A DNA stretch of 64,000 nucleotides, from positions 1 to 64,000 of the forward strand of contig CAKVLS010000001.1 in assembly GCA_934757865.1 (NCBI GenBank), in the 5' to 3' direction. Shown here piece after piece: positions 42,948 to 52,104 of the stretch; position 1 is the stretch's first letter; every line of letters starts with the position of its first letter. The notes under the pieces are model-generated. The model did not search any database, was not told the DNA's origin, and saw only the letters and a program-made list of their open reading frames with translations. The translations under genes and the position numbers were made by a program. This DNA is from an uncultured Clostridia bacterium. Lineage in GTDB: Bacteria > Bacillota > Clostridia > Christensenellales > UBA1242.

Positions 42948-45900
42948 ATGTTTGAATTAAACAATTTTGATTCAATGAAAATCGGTATAGCTTCACCAGA
43001 AAAGATTAGAGAGTGGAGTTATGGCGAAGTAACCAAACCTGAAACAATTAACTACCGTACACAAAAGCCAGAAAGAGATGGTCTATTCTGCGAAAGAATA
43101 TTTGGACCTCGCAAAAACTGGGAGTGTCATTGCGGTAAGTACAAAAGAGTTCGTTATAAAGGTGTTGTCTGCGACAAGTGTGGCGTAGAAGTTACTCACT
43201 CAAAAGTTCGTAGAGAGAGAATGGGACACATCGAACTTGCTACTCCTGTTTCACATATTTGGTTCTTTAGAGGAGTACCATCTAGAATAGGTTCTATTCT
43301 AGATATCACTCCTAAGGCTCTAGAGCAAGTATTATACTATGTTAACTACATTGTTCTAGACCCAAAAGATACTATATTCCAATACAAGCAAGTAATTACT
43401 GATAAAGAATATAGAGATGCTGTAGAAGAGTATGGCCCAGAAAAAGCCCCAAGAGTTGGTATGGGTGCTGAGGCTATCAAAGAGCTTCTAAAAGCTATTG
43501 ACCTTAAAAAAGATGACGAAGAATTAAAAGAAATCGTTAAGACTTCTAAGGGTCAAAAGAGACTAAAAGCTATCAAGAGACTAGAGATTGTTGAAGCTTT
43601 CCTTAAGAGCGAAAACAAGCCTGAGTGGATGATTTTGGATGTTATTCCAGTACTTCCACCAGACCTAAGACCTATGGTACAACTTGATGGTGGTAGATTC
43701 GCAACTAGCGACCTAAACGATCTATACAGAAGAGTTATCAACCGTAACAACCGTTTGAAAAAACTTGTTGAGCTTGGTGCTCCTGATGTAATCATTAGAA
43801 ACGAGAAGAGAATGCTTCAAGAAGCAGTAGACGCCCTTATCGAAAACGGTAAGCGTGGTAAAGCTGTTCAAGGTCCAAAACAAAGAGACCTAAAGAGCTT
43901 GACTGCTATGCTTAGAGGTAAACAAGGTCGTTTCCGTCAAAACCTACTTGGTAAGCGTGTTGACTACTCTGGCCGTTCAGTTATCGTCGTAGGACCTGAA
44001 CTTAAGATTTATCAATGCGGTGTTCCAAAGGAAATGGCACTAGAGCTATTCAAGCCTTTCATTATGAAAAAGCTTGTTGAGCAAAATCAAACTTACAATA
44101 TCAAAACTGCTAAGAGAATAATCGAAAGAGAAAAACCAATTGTTTGGGATGTGCTTGATGAGGTTATCAAAGACCACCCAGTACTTCTAAACCGTGCGCC
44201 TACACTTCACAGACTAGGTGTACAAGCTTTCGAACCAGTTTTGGTTGAGGGTAGAGCTATCAAACTTCACCCACTAGTTTGCGTAGGATTCAACGCCGAC
44301 TTCGATGGTGACCAAATGCCTATCCACGTTCCTCTATCACTAGAGGCTAGAACAGAAGCTAGAATGATTATGCTATCATCTAACAACGTTCTAAAACCAG
44401 CTGATGGTAAGCCAGTTATGACACCAGCTCAAGATATTGTCCTTGGTTGTTATTACCTAACTATCGACAAACCAGGAGCTAAGAACGAAGGCTCTTGCTA
44501 CATCGATGAAGAAGAAGCTTTGATGGCTTATCAAACTAAAAACCTTGAACTTCAATCTAAGATTTATGTTAGAAGAAGCGCAGAGTTTAATGGCAAAACA
44601 ATTACTGGCAGAGTAAGTACTACTGTTGGTAGAATTCTATTTAACCGTTGTATCCCTCAAGATACAGGTATGGTTGATAGAACAAAAGAAGAAAATGTTC
44701 TAAAATACGAAGTAGATTACAAAGTAGGTAAAAAAGAACTTGGTAATATCGTTAGTGCAGTTTACGACAAGTTTGGTGCAACTCCAACAGTTGTAATGCT
44801 AGATAAGATTAAGGAACTTGGTTACAAGTATTCTACTATCGCTGCTATCACAATCAACGTCTTCGATATGAAAGAGCCACCAGAAAAAGCTCAAATCGTT
44901 GCTGAAGCTGATGCAAAAGTTTTGGAAAACGAAAAAGCATATAGACGTGGTATCATGTCACTAGACGAAAAAATTAACAAAAACGTAACTATCTGGAACG
45001 AAACAACTAACAAAGTTAAAGATGCCGTTCTAGCTAACCTAGGAGACCTAAACCCAATCAAGATGATGGCCGTATCAGGTGCCCGTGGTAACCCAGGACA
45101 GATCAACCAGCTATGTGGTATGCGTGGTGTTATGGCGAGTGCATCAGGTCAAAAGATTGATATTCCGGTTAAGTCATGCTTTAGATCAGGACTTACACCT
45201 CTAGACTACTTCCTATCATCTCGTGGTGGACGTAAAGGTCTTGCCGATACAGCTCTTAAGACAGCTGACTCTGGTTACCTAACTCGTAGACTTGTCGATG
45301 TAGCACAAGATGTTGTTATCAATGAAGAAGACTGCTTTGCTACACTTGGCGAAAAAGTAAGAGGTATGAAAGTAACAGACCTAGTTGAAGATGGAACTGT
45401 AATCGAAACTCTAGAAGATAGAATCTCTGGCCGTGTAGCCGTAGATAATATTTATAATCCAACTACAAAAGAACTTCTTGCAGCTGCTAATGAAATGATT
45501 ACTCCAAAACAAGCAAAAGCAATCGTTAATGCAGGTATCAAAGAGGTAGAAATTAGAACAGCTCTTACATGTAAATCAAGACATGGCGTTTGTGCTAAGT
45601 GTTACGGCAGAAATATGGCTAATAACAGTATGGTACAAATTGGTGAGGCTGTTGGTACAATCGCAGCTCAATCAATTGGTGAGCCAGGTACTCAGCTTAC
45701 AATGAGAACCTTCCACACCGGTGGTGTTGCTACAGCTGCCGATATCACTAAGGGTCTTCCTCGTGTAGAAGAAATCTTTGAGGCAAGAAGACCAAAAGGT
45801 GAGGCTATCATCTCTGAAGTTGCTGGTAAAGTAAAAGTAGAGGAAGATGGCGAAATCTATAAGATTACTGTTGCTTCTAGCGATGGCGACATCGAGTACA

Positions 45901-46529
45901 AGACTCCACCTAAGAACAAGACCGTTCTTGCTGTTAAGACTGGAGACGTTGTAGAAGTTGGTCAATGCTTGACATCTGGTTCTATTTACCCTAACGATAT
46001 CCTAAGAGTAAGAGGACTAAAAGGTGTTCAAGAATACCTTCTAAAAGAAGTTCTATCAGTATATAGGCTACAAGATGTTAGAATCAATGCTAAACACATT
46101 GAGATTATCATTAGACAAATGTTAAGAAATGTAAGGATTGAAGATCCAGGCGATACTGATCTATTGCCAGGCGACCTAGTAGACCTTGCAAGACTAGAAG
46201 AAGCTAACAATGAAGTATTAGCAAAGGGCGGAGTTCCAGCTGTTGCTAAGAGAATACTTCTTGGTATCACAAAAGCTTCACTTTCTGTTGAATCATTCTT
46301 GTCAGCAGCATCTTTCCAAGAGACTTCAAGTGTCCTAACAGAAGCTGCTATTAAGGGTAAAGTAGACCCACTTATCGGTCTAAAAGAAAATATCATTATC
46401 GGTAAGAGAATACCTGCTGGTACTGGTATGAAGTGCTACAAGAACATTTATCCAGAAGTTGTTAAACAAGACAATGTATACGAAAATGTTAACGAAGCAT
46501 TAGAAAATATGAACCCAGAAGAAGTTTAA
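42948..46529 (+). CDS. rpoC: RNA polymerase beta' subunit
   Basis: RpoC carries the catalytic magnesium of RNA polymerase. The 1,193-residue product shows the N-terminal zinc ribbon (C60, C62, C75, C78), the active-site motif NADFDGDQM with D451, D453 and D455, and the second zinc site [13 protein letters not shown] near residue 870-890. Its length is typical for Firmicutes; the large insertion seen in proteobacterial homologues is absent. The ribosome site AAGGAG (42932-42937) overlaps the rpoB stop codon, with ten bases to the ATG, which suits translational coupling. The gene ends in a strong terminator, so rpoB-rpoC form a two-gene unit. Confidence 0.98.
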   Translation: MFELNNFDSMKIGIASPEKIREWSYGEVTKPETINYRTQKPERDGLFCERIFGPRKNWECHCGKYKRVRYKGVVCDKCGVEVTHSKVRRERMGHIELATPVSHIWFFRGVPSRIGSILDITPKALEQVLYYVNYIVLDPKDTIFQYKQVITDKEYRDAVEEYGPEKAPRVGMGAEAIKELLKAIDLKKDDEELKEIVKTSKGQKRLKAIKRLEIVEAFLKSENKPEWMILDVIPVLPPDLRPMVQLDGGRFATSDLNDLYRRVINRNNRLKKLVELGAPDVIIRNEKRMLQEAVDALIENGKRGKAVQGPKQRDLKSLTAMLRGKQGRFRQNLLGKRVDYSGRSVIVVGPELKIYQCGVPKEMALELFKPFIMKKLVEQNQTYNIKTAKRIIEREKPIVWDVLDEVIKDHPVLLNRAPTLHRLGVQAFEPVLVEGRAIKLHPLVCVGFNADFDGDQMPIHVPLSLEARTEARMIMLSSNNVLKPADGKPVMTPAQDIVLGCYYLTIDKPGAKNEGSCYIDEEEALMAYQTKNLELQSKIYVRRSAEFNGKTITGRVSTTVGRILFNRCIPQDTGMVDRTKEENVLKYEVDYKVGKKELGNIVSAVYDKFGATPTVVMLDKIKELGYKYSTIAAITINVFDMKEPPEKAQIVAEADAKVLENEKAYRRGIMSLDEKINKNVTIWNETTNKVKDAVLANLGDLNPIKMMAVSGARGNPGQINQLCGMRGVMASASGQKIDIPVKSCFRSGLTPLDYFLSSRGGRKGLADTALKTADSGYLTRRLVDVAQDVVINEEDCFATLGEKVRGMKVTDLVEDGTVIETLEDRISGRVAVDNIYNPTTKELLAAANEMITPKQAKAIVNAGIKEVEIRTALTCKSRHGVCAKCYGRNMANNSMVQIGEAVGTIAAQSIGEPGTQLTMRTFHTGGVATAADITKGLPRVEEIFEARRPKGEAIISEVAGKVKVEEDGEIYKITVASSDGDIEYKTPPKNKTVLAVKTGDVVEVGQCLTSGSIYPNDILRVRGLKGVQEYLLKEVLSVYRLQDVRINAKHIEIIIRQMLRNVRIEDPGDTDLLPGDLVDLARLEEANNEVLAKGGVPAVAKRILLGITKASLSVESFLSAASFQETSSVLTEAAIKGKVDPLIGLKENIIIGKRIPAGTGMKCYKNIYPEVVKQDNVYENVNEALENMNPEEV

Positions 46530-46535
46530 TAGTAT

Positions 46536-46569
46536 AAAAAACAAGAGCTAAATAGCTCTTGTTTTTTTA
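46536..46569 (+). terminator. Intrinsic terminator after rpoC
   Basis: A perfect stem (AAAAACAAGAGCTA/TAGCTCTTGTTTTT) with a two-base loop and T run begins seven bases after the stop codon. Confidence 0.92.
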
Positions 46570-46604
46570 TTTCTTTTTATCATAAAAATATTAAAATTTT
46601 ACTA

Positions 46605-46633
46605 TTTACAAAGCCAAAAAACTATAGTACAAT
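46605..46633 (+). promoter_or_regulatory. Promoter of a candidate small RNA
   Basis: TTTACA (46605-46610), 17 bases and TACAAT (46628-46633). No open frame with a ribosome site follows before the terminator at 46687-46713. Confidence 0.5.
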
Positions 46634-46639
46634 ATATGC

Positions 46640-46713
46640 AGATAAGAGCATATATTGATATTTTAGTTTTTATCAAAAAGTGCCCTAAAATGCCAGAAAA
46701 TACGGCGTTTTTT
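46640..46713 (+). ncRNA. Candidate ~75-nt small RNA
   Basis: A promoter ending at 46633 is followed within 80 bases by a terminator-like hairpin. This has AAAATGCC/GGCGTTTT with one G-T pair, a nine-base loop and a T run (46687-46713). Between them, TGATA and TATCA can form a second small stem, and there is no gene. Promoter plus terminator with nothing coding between is the whole case. It could instead be a leader of the downstream small gene, which however has its own promoter. Confidence 0.35.
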
Positions 46714-46750
46714 AGCAAAAAAATAATAAAAAATATTTTCAAAAAAGGTA

Positions 46751-46779
46751 TTTACAAATGCTAAAAAATATGTTATTAT
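46751..46779 (+). promoter_or_regulatory. Promoter of the 46-aa ORF
   Basis: TTTACA (46751-46756), 17 bases and TATTAT (46774-46779). The -35 and its three following bases (TTTACAAA) repeat those of the promoter 146 bases upstream. Confidence 0.55.
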
Positions 46780-46849
46780 TAGGCATACAAATAAATAATA
46801 CTGAATTATAAATTGTATAGTTCGTGACCTTAAAAAAGGAGAATATTTT

Positions 46850-46990
46850 ATGATAGTATTAACTGATGGAAACAATGTAAAAGATTATGTTAGCAGAATA
46901 GAAGAGCTAGGCGGAGTAGTTACTCCAGAAGTAAAAGAGGCTGTTAATATCAAACTTAACCAAGAGAGCGAAGAAGTTCAATCTATGTAG
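46850..46990 (+). CDS. Small acidic protein of 46 aa, function unknown
   Basis: The frame encodes MIVLTDGNNVKDYVSRIEEL..., 46 residues, soluble and acidic, with no cysteine and no membrane segment. AAGGAG (46836-46841) lies eight bases before the ATG, a good promoter lies upstream and a strong terminator follows, so this is very likely a real expressed gene despite its size. Codon use (CTA, AGA, GTA) matches the surrounding genes. It forms a single-gene unit between rpoC and the orphan HicB-like gene. I do not recognise a family. The sequence could fold as a helix pair (residues 9-20 and 26-46). Confidence 0.7.
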   Translation: MIVLTDGNNVKDYVSRIEELGGVVTPEVKEAVNIKLNQESEEVQSM

Positions 46991-47008
46991 TTTTTGACTA
47001 TTAGTTAT

Positions 47009-47042
47009 TAAAAAGGCAATGGGGTATTGTTGCCTTTTTTTA
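47009..47042 (+). terminator. Intrinsic terminator after the 46-aa ORF
   Basis: The stem AAAAGGCAA/TTGCCTTTT with a ten-base loop is followed by a T run. From here to 47284 the plus strand is A-rich low-complexity sequence in which no feature is seen. Confidence 0.85.
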
Positions 47043-47283
47043 TTTTTTTGAGTTTGTTTAGTCTTAAGTTTAAGTGAAGATTTCTGCTATTTGCTCAGAG
47101 CATACTTTCTTTGTAACACTTACAAAAATAGATATAAACAAAAATAAGTAAAAGTAATTAAAATCTATATAATTAAAATTATATACAATTAATAATACAA
47201 ATTAACAAAAATATGGATTGATATAAAACTCAAAAAAATATCAAATAAAAATAAATCAAATTAAAATTAAATATAACTATAAA

Positions 47284-47320
47284 TAAAAAAAGAGTAGGCA
47301 TATTTGCCTACCTTTTTTTG
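47284..47320 (-). terminator. Terminator of the HicB-like gene
   Basis: GTAGGCA/TGCCTAC with a four-base loop is flanked by an A run on one side and a T run on the other. It lies just past the stop of the minus-strand gene and can act in both directions. Confidence 0.8.
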
Positions 47321-47342
47321 TTTAATTAAGTTTGTGTTTTTA

Positions 47343-47624
47343 TTATTTGTTTTCGGTAACTTTTAGCTCTACATCTACAAGTAGTACGAAGCCTTTACCT
47401 TTTTTGTGAAATTCTACTGATTGTTCGTAAGTTCTTGGTTTTTCCAAAACTTCGCCATATTCTTCAAAAGAAAGTTTAACATAATCTTTTAGCAATTTCT
47501 TTGCAGCCAAAAATGCACCTTCGACTGTGCTATCTGAACAAAAAACAGCAATATCATCAAAGGCTACAATATATGTATTTTCTTCTGGGTCTTTTATAAA
47601 TAATGCAGGGTAAATAAAGTTCAT
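47343..47624 (-). CDS. Orphan HicB-like (UPF0150-type) protein
   Basis: The 93-residue product begins MNFIYPALFIKDPEENTYIVAFDDIAVF and has the HicB partial RNase H-like fold pattern: YPA.f...e..y.v.f.D, then a helix with EGAFLAAKKLL. HicB proteins are normally antitoxins of HicA mRNA interferases. No HicA-like gene is adjacent and no C-terminal DNA-binding domain is evident, so this is an orphan of unknown role. ATG 47624 is chosen over an in-frame GTG at 47636 because GGAG at 47631-47634 lies six bases upstream of it. A -10 like TATAAT lies on the minus strand at 47649-47654. Confidence 0.65.
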   Translation of the reverse strand: MNFIYPALFIKDPEENTYIVAFDDIAVFCSDSTVEGAFLAAKKLLKDYVKLSFEEYGEVLEKPRTYEQSVEFHKKGKGFVLLVDVELKVTENK

Positions 47625-47753
47625 GATTATCTCCACAAATAATTTTACATTATAACTATATCACAAAAAAATCTATTTTGTAAAATAAATTAAGCGGTTT
47701 TTTATTTTGATGACACAAAAACTATTCATTTGGGCTAAATTTAGTATAAATAT

Positions 47754-47782
47754 TTGCAAAAAATGTAGAATTTGGGTATAAT
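47754..47782 (+). promoter_or_regulatory. Promoter of the Nudix-like gene
   Basis: TTGCAA (47754-47759), 17 bases and TATAAT (47777-47782). The expected start leaves a very short leader before AGGAG at 47791-47795. Confidence 0.6.
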
Positions 47783-47801
47783 ACACATATAGGAGAAAAG
47801 T

Positions 47802-48359
47802 ATGGGACTTTTTAGCAAACCAAAAGAAGAGCAAATAGTTGATATTTTTAATGGCAAAGCATTTGACGGATACAAAAGACTTTTGCATGTATATGTTATC
47901 AACAACGAACAATGTTTCATTAGACTTAACAGCTTTGACGCACTAGAAAATAGAAGCTTATTTGACGCCCCAATTATTAAAGAGATACCAAATGGCGAGA
48001 GCTATTTTGAGACTTTTTTGAGAGCTTACAAAGAATACACTGGCTTTTCTTATAAACAAGTCCAAAATGACAAAAATGAAGTCGCTCAGCCTAGAGTTTT
48101 TGTTGATACTCTAAAAAAGACTTTGATATATATCCTAGTTATCAAAGATACTGAGACTATCGACACCGCTCGTTTAACTCAGGTAAAATTTGTTTATGAC
48201 TGGCTTTCAATATCTGACTTTGTTAAGACAATTTCTTCTGACAAATTTGTAAATTATGGCAAAGAGTACAATGACTTTGTGGTGCTTTCTATGTGTGAAC
48301 TTTTCAATATGGAAGACTGCATTAAGAGCCTAAAATACACCTCTAAACAAGATATTTAA
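47802..48359 (+). CDS. Hypothetical protein with degenerate Nudix-like pattern
   Basis: The 185-residue protein is soluble, with no signal or membrane segment. The stretch NGESYFETFLRAYKEYTGF (about residues 66-84) has the spacing of a Nudix box, but the core reads RAYKEYTGF where REVKEETGF is typical. One catalytic glutamate is Ala and another is Tyr, so hydrolase activity is doubtful. A later segment, QVKFVYDWLSISDF, resembles the strand after the box in Nudix proteins. AGGAG lies six bases before ATG 47802. It is a single-gene unit with its own promoter and terminator, next to the str operon. The Nudix link is my inference from pattern only; a ligand-binding role or no relation at all are alternatives. 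Confidence 0.5.
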   Translation: MGLFSKPKEEQIVDIFNGKAFDGYKRLLHVYVINNEQCFIRLNSFDALENRSLFDAPIIKEIPNGESYFETFLRAYKEYTGFSYKQVQNDKNEVAQPRVFVDTLKKTLIYILVIKDTETIDTARLTQVKFVYDWLSISDFVKTISSDKFVNYGKEYNDFVVLSMCELFNMEDCIKSLKYTSKQDI

Positions 48360-48433
48360 TTTGTGACATTTTAGGGGCTTTGTGGGTTGATGCTAAATTT
48401 TGAAAAGTCGTTAAAAACCTAATAAATCATACC

Positions 48434-48471
48434 AAAAACTGTGATTTTTTGTGCAAAATCGCAGTTTTTTA
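48434..48471 (+). terminator. Intrinsic terminator after the Nudix-like gene
   Basis: A 14-bp stem (AAAACTGTGATTTT/AAAATCGCAGTTTT, one wobble pair) is followed by a T run. Confidence 0.8.
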
Positions 48472-48508
48472 TTTTCAAAAAAATACTAGAAAAATTTTGT
48501 ATAAAGCA

Positions 48509-48537
48509 TTGACAACTAGGGCACATTTTGGTAAAAT
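48509..48537 (+). promoter_or_regulatory. Main promoter of the str operon
   Basis: TTGACA (48509-48514), 17 bases and TAAAAT (48532-48537). It precedes the L7Ae-like gene, rpsL, rpsG and fusA with no terminator between. Confidence 0.8.
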
Positions 48538-48557
48538 ATGTTCGTTATACAACTGGT

Positions 48558-48586
48558 GTTATGCCTTGACTTGTCATAGGCATAAT
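48558..48586 (+). promoter_or_regulatory. Leader hairpin upstream of the L7Ae-like gene
   Basis: GTTATGCC and GGCATAAT pair over 8 bp (one G-T) around a 13-base loop, close behind the expected transcript start. There is no T run, so it is not a terminator. It could be a binding site for autoregulation by a ribosomal protein. Confidence 0.4.
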
Positions 48587-48612
48587 TATTTTGTGTAAAA
48601 AAGGAAAATCTT

Positions 48613-48879
48613 ATGTCAAACAACATTGAAGAAGATTTGTCTAAGCTACTAGCAAGAAGCTCTAAGACCTTAGGGTATAGAGAGACTTCCAAGGCTATTA
48701 GCAAGGGTACTATAAATTTGGTTATAGTATCGACAAATATTGATGCTGCACTCGAGAAGGTGATACTAACAGAATGCTCTAATAACAACATTTCTGTTAA
48801 GAGAGCATTTACCAAACAAGAACTCGGCAAATTGGTCGGTCTTGAGGTATCTTGTGCGTGCGTTGGTATTTTGAGATAG
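48613..48879 (+). CDS. L7Ae-family ribosomal protein (YbxF-like)
   Basis: The 88-residue basic protein carries the L7Ae RNA-binding pattern: a helical start, NLVIVSTNIDAALEKVI, then LTECSNNNISVKRAFTKQELGKLVG. Family members bind kink-turns in RNA. The position just before rpsL matches the Bacillus order rpoB-rpoC-ybxF-rpsL-rpsG-fusA-tuf, which supports the call. AAGGA lies seven bases before the ATG. It begins the operon and is read from the consensus promoter at 48509. Confidence 0.9.
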   Translation: MSNNIEEDLSKLLARSSKTLGYRETSKAISKGTINLVIVSTNIDAALEKVILTECSNNNISVKRAFTKQELGKLVGLEVSCACVGILR

Positions 48880-48947
48880 TTTATCTCGCTCCGTGATTTC
48901 CCCTAATAAGGAAGTTCACACCAAAAATCTATGAAGGAGGAAACAGT

Positions 48948-49319
48948 ATGCCTACAATTAACCAATTAGTTAGACACGGTAGAAAACAAGTAGAGAAAAA
49001 ATCACAAGCTCCTATTTTGAACGAATGTCCTCAAAAGAGAGGAGTTTGCCTTTCTGTTACTACTACATCACCTAAAAAGCCAAACTCAGCTTTAAGAAAA
49101 ATCGCAAGAGTTCGTCTCTCTTCTGGTGCAGAAGGTACAACTTATATCCCTGGCGAAGGTCACAACCTTCAAGAGCACAGTGTTGTACTTATCCGTGGTG
49201 GTAAGGTTAAAGACTTGCCAGGTGTAAGATACCATATAGTTCGTGGTACACTAGACACCGCAGCAGTTGCTAAGAGAAAGCAAGCCCGTTCTAAGTACGG
49301 TGCTAAAAAACCTAAGTAA
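48948..49319 (+). CDS. rpsL: 30S ribosomal protein S12
   Basis: S12 sits at the decoding centre of the small subunit. The 123-residue product shows the family's [12 protein letters not shown] loop and [13 protein letters not shown] loop, which contain the lysines that change in streptomycin-resistant mutants. Both loops keep the lysines, so nothing here predicts resistance. The C-terminus [13 protein letters not shown] is typical. The ribosome site GAAGGAGG precedes ATG 48948. It is the second gene of the str operon. Confidence 0.98.
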   Translation: MPTINQLVRHGRKQVEKKSQAPILNECPQKRGVCLSVTTTSPKKPNSALRKIARVRLSSGAEGTTYIPGEGHNLQEHSVVLIRGGKVKDLPGVRYHIVRGTLDTAAVAKRKQARSKYGAKKPK

Positions 49320-49344
49320 TCATCCTTCCAAGATTTTTGGATGA
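49320..49344 (+). promoter_or_regulatory. Hairpin in the rpsL-rpsG gap
   Basis: TCATCC and GGATGA form a 6-bp stem with a 13-base loop directly after the rpsL stop. In E. coli the equivalent gap binds S7 for autoregulation; a similar role here is only a guess. Confidence 0.35.
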
Positions 49345-49372
49345 GCTTTATATATTTTAAGAGGAGGAAATT

Positions 49373-49846
49373 ATGCCTAGAAGAAAATGCTCTGCAAAGA
49401 GAGAAGTTTTGCCAGATCCAATTTATAACTCAACAGTTGTAACAAAACTTATCAATCAAGTAATGGTTGACGGCAAAAGAGGAATTGCACAAAACATCGT
49501 TTATGATGCTTTTGATATATTAAAAGAAAAAACTGGCGAAGATGCTATGACAGTATTTACTCAAGCAGTAGAAAATGTTAAGCCTATGCTAGAGACAAAA
49601 GCTCGTAGGGTTGGTGGTGCTACATACCAAGTTCCTATGGAAATCAGACCTGACAGAAGACAAACACTAGCTATTAGATGGATTGTTATGTTTGCTCGTA
49701 AGAGAGGCGGCGAAAAGGATATGAACAAAAAACTTGCTGCTGAACTTCTTGATGCTTACAACAATGCTGGTGGCGCTGTTAAGAGAAAAGACGAAATGCA
49801 CAGAATGGCAGAGGCTAACAAAGCTTTCGCACACTATAAATGGTAA
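49373..49846 (+). CDS. rpsG: 30S ribosomal protein S7
   Basis: S7 starts assembly of the 30S head by binding the 3' domain of 16S rRNA. The 157 residues match the usual 156, with the family start [16 protein letters not shown] and the helical core [31 protein letters not shown] (49361-49367) lies five bases before the ATG. It is followed by fusA after 36 bases, within the str operon. Confidence 0.98.
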   Translation: MPRRKCSAKREVLPDPIYNSTVVTKLINQVMVDGKRGIAQNIVYDAFDILKEKTGEDAMTVFTQAVENVKPMLETKARRVGGATYQVPMEIRPDRRQTLAIRWIVMFARKRGGEKDMNKKLAAELLDAYNNAGGAVKRKDEMHRMAEANKAFAHYKW

Positions 49847-49882
49847 TATTATTACTAAACCAAATATTATAAGGAGAAAATT

Positions 49883-51964
49883 ATGCCAAGATTATACCCA
49901 ATCGAAAAATACAGAAACATTGGTATTATGGCACACATCGATGCTGGTAAAACTACAACAACCGAAAGAATTTTGTACTATACTGGCCGTGTTCATAAGA
50001 TTGGTGAAGTTCACGATGGCGCTGCTACTATGGACTGGATGGTTCAAGAGCAAGAAAGAGGTATCACTATAACTAGTGCCTGCACCACTGCTAAGTGGAA
50101 AGGTCACTGTATCAACATTATCGATACCCCAGGACACGTTGACTTTACAGTTGAGGTAGAAAGAAGCTTGAAAGTTCTTGACGGTGCAGTTACTGTACTT
50201 TGCGCAAGAGGCGGTGTTCAACCACAAACTGAAACAGTTTGGAAACAAGCTAATAAATACCATGTTCCAAGAATGGCTTATGTTAACAAGATGGACATCA
50301 ACGATGCTAACTTCTATAGAGTAGTTAAGATGATGAAAGAAAGACTTAAGACTAATGCCGTTCCTATCCAACTACCTATTGGCGAATCTAGCACTTTCAA
50401 AGGTATCATCGACCTAGTAGAAATGAACGCTACTATATATAAAGATGACCTAGGAAAAGACTTTGAGGTTATAGACATCCCAGAGGATATGAAAGAGCTT
50501 GCTAATAAGTATCATGAAGAGCTAATTGAGCATGTTGCAGAAACTGATGATGCTTTACTTGAAAAATTCTTCAATGGTGAACAACTTACTATTGATGAGA
50601 TCAAAAAAGGTATCCGTACTGCTACATTAAATCTAAAGATGACTCCAGTAGTTTGCGGTACATCTTTCAAAAACAAAGGTGTTCAAAAACTTCTTGACGC
50701 TATCGTAGATTACATGCCATCTCCAGTAGATGTTCCTCATATCAAAGGAACTATCCCTGGTACAGACAAAGAGGAAGAGAGAGAGTCAAGTGATACAGCT
50801 CCATTTGCTGGTCTTGCATTCAAAGTTGCAACTGACCCATATGTTGGTAAAATCACATTCTTCCGTGTATACAGCGGCGTACTAAAAACTGGTACTTATG
50901 TATACAACTCAACAAAAGATGAAAAAGAAAGAATTGGTCGTCTTCTTAAGATGCACGCAAACAACAGAGAAGATGTAGATGAGCTATATGCTGGTGATAT
51001 CGCAGCTATCGTTGGTCTAAAAGACACAACTACTGGTGATACACTATGCGCAGAAAACGCTCCAATCCTTCTTGAGAGTATGGAATTCCCAGAGCCAGTT
51101 ATCAAAGTTGCTATCGAACCTACTTCAAAGGCTAGCCAAGAGAAGATGGTTAACGCACTTATCAAACTTGCTGAAGAGGACCCAACTTTCAAAACATACA
51201 CAGACCAAGAAACTGGTCAAACTATCATCGCTGGTATGGGTGAGCTTCACCTAGACATTATCGTTGATAGACTTAGAAGAGAGTTCAAGGTAGAGGCCAA
51301 TGTTGGTGCTCCACAAGTAAGTTACAGAGAGACTATCCGTAAAACTGTTGAGGCTGAAGGTAAGTTTATCCGTCAATCTGGTGGTAAAGGTCAATATGGT
51401 CACTGCTGGATTAAGATGGAACCACTTCCAGCTGGTTCAGGATATCAATTTGAGGATAAGACTGTTGGTGGTTGTATCCCTAAAGAATATATCCAACCTA
51501 TTAACAATGGTATCCAAGAAGCTAAACAAAATGGTGTTGTAGCTGGATACGAAACTGTTGACTTCAAGGTAACTGTTTTTGATGGTTCTTACCACGATGT
51601 CGACTCTTCAGAAATGGCCTTCAAGATTGCCGGTTCTATGGCATTCAAAGAAGCTGCTAAGAAAGCAGACCCAGTACTTATGGAGCCTATCATGAAAGTT
51701 CAAGTAGAGCTTCCAGACGAGTACCTAGGCAATGTTATGGGAAACCTAACAAGCCGTAGAGGTATGCTACAAGGAACAGAGGCAGAGCATGGTAGCACTA
51801 TCATCAATGCAGAAGTTCCACTTTCAGAAATGTTTGGTTATGCAACTGACCTAAGATCTGCTACTCAAGGTAGAGGTATCTTCAATATGGAGTTCTCTCA
51901 CTACGCAGAAGTTCCTAAGTTTGTTGCTGATAAGATCATCGGCGAAAGAACTAAAAAAGCATAA
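49883..51964 (+). CDS. fusA: Translation elongation factor G
   Basis: EF-G is the GTPase that moves tRNAs and mRNA through the ribosome. The 693-residue product has all GTPase motifs: AHIDAGKT (17-24), RGITI (59-63), DTPGH (81-85) and NKMD (135-138). The domain IV motif GGKGQYGHC and a complete C-terminal domain ([10 protein letters not shown]) are also present. AAGGAG lies six bases before ATG 49883. Length and domain order are those of the canonical, single-copy type rather than a resistance paralogue. No terminator follows, so some transcripts may run on into tuf. Confidence 0.98.
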   Translation: MPRLYPIEKYRNIGIMAHIDAGKTTTTERILYYTGRVHKIGEVHDGAATMDWMVQEQERGITITSACTTAKWKGHCINIIDTPGHVDFTVEVERSLKVLDGAVTVLCARGGVQPQTETVWKQANKYHVPRMAYVNKMDINDANFYRVVKMMKERLKTNAVPIQLPIGESSTFKGIIDLVEMNATIYKDDLGKDFEVIDIPEDMKELANKYHEELIEHVAETDDALLEKFFNGEQLTIDEIKKGIRTATLNLKMTPVVCGTSFKNKGVQKLLDAIVDYMPSPVDVPHIKGTIPGTDKEEERESSDTAPFAGLAFKVATDPYVGKITFFRVYSGVLKTGTYVYNSTKDEKERIGRLLKMHANNREDVDELYAGDIAAIVGLKDTTTGDTLCAENAPILLESMEFPEPVIKVAIEPTSKASQEKMVNALIKLAEEDPTFKTYTDQETGQTIIAGMGELHLDIIVDRLRREFKVEANVGAPQVSYRETIRKTVEAEGKFIRQSGGKGQYGHCWIKMEPLPAGSGYQFEDKTVGGCIPKEYIQPINNGIQEAKQNGVVAGYETVDFKVTVFDGSYHDVDSSEMAFKIAGSMAFKEAAKKADPVLMEPIMKVQVELPDEYLGNVMGNLTSRRGMLQGTEAEHGSTIINAEVPLSEMFGYATDLRSATQGRGIFNMEFSHYAEVPKFVADKIIGERTKKA

Positions 51965-51997
51965 AATGTAGATTTTTTACAAAAATTATAAAAATGC

Positions 51998-52026
51998 TTT
52001 GCAAACTTTAATTTATTTGGTATAAT
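51998..52026 (+). promoter_or_regulatory. tuf promoter
   Basis: TATAAT (52021-52026) is preceded by TTTGCA at 17 bases or TTGCAA at 16. The -35 region lies in the left arm of the inverted repeat 52000-52050, while the -10 lies in its loop. Confidence 0.65.
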
Positions 52027-52050
52027 GCTTATGTTTAATTAAAGTTTGCA
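52000..52050 (+). repeat. Perfect 14-bp inverted repeat around the tuf promoter
   Basis: TGCAAACTTTAATT (52000-52013) and AATTAAAGTTTGCA (52037-52050) are exact reverse complements separated by 23 bases that hold the -10 box. No T run follows, so it is not a terminator. The left arm covers the -35 and the right arm covers the start of the transcript, an operator-like arrangement. In read-through RNA from fusA the whole would fold into a long hairpin. Confidence 0.85.
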
Positions 52051-52104
52051 GAGCAAATAATAAAAAAACTAAATCAATTATATATTTTTAGGAGGATTTT
52101 AATT

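Noticed and set aside
47673..47912. Minus-strand frame overlapping the Nudix-like gene start
   Set aside because: Low-complexity hydrophobic translation of AT-rich DNA, overlapping a promoter and a better-supported gene.
49892..50371. 159-codon minus-strand frame within fusA
   Set aside because: Antisense to a fully conserved EF-G gene, with no start signals.
52000..52050. tuf inverted repeat read as a fusA terminator
   Set aside because: No T run follows either arm and the loop contains a -10 box.
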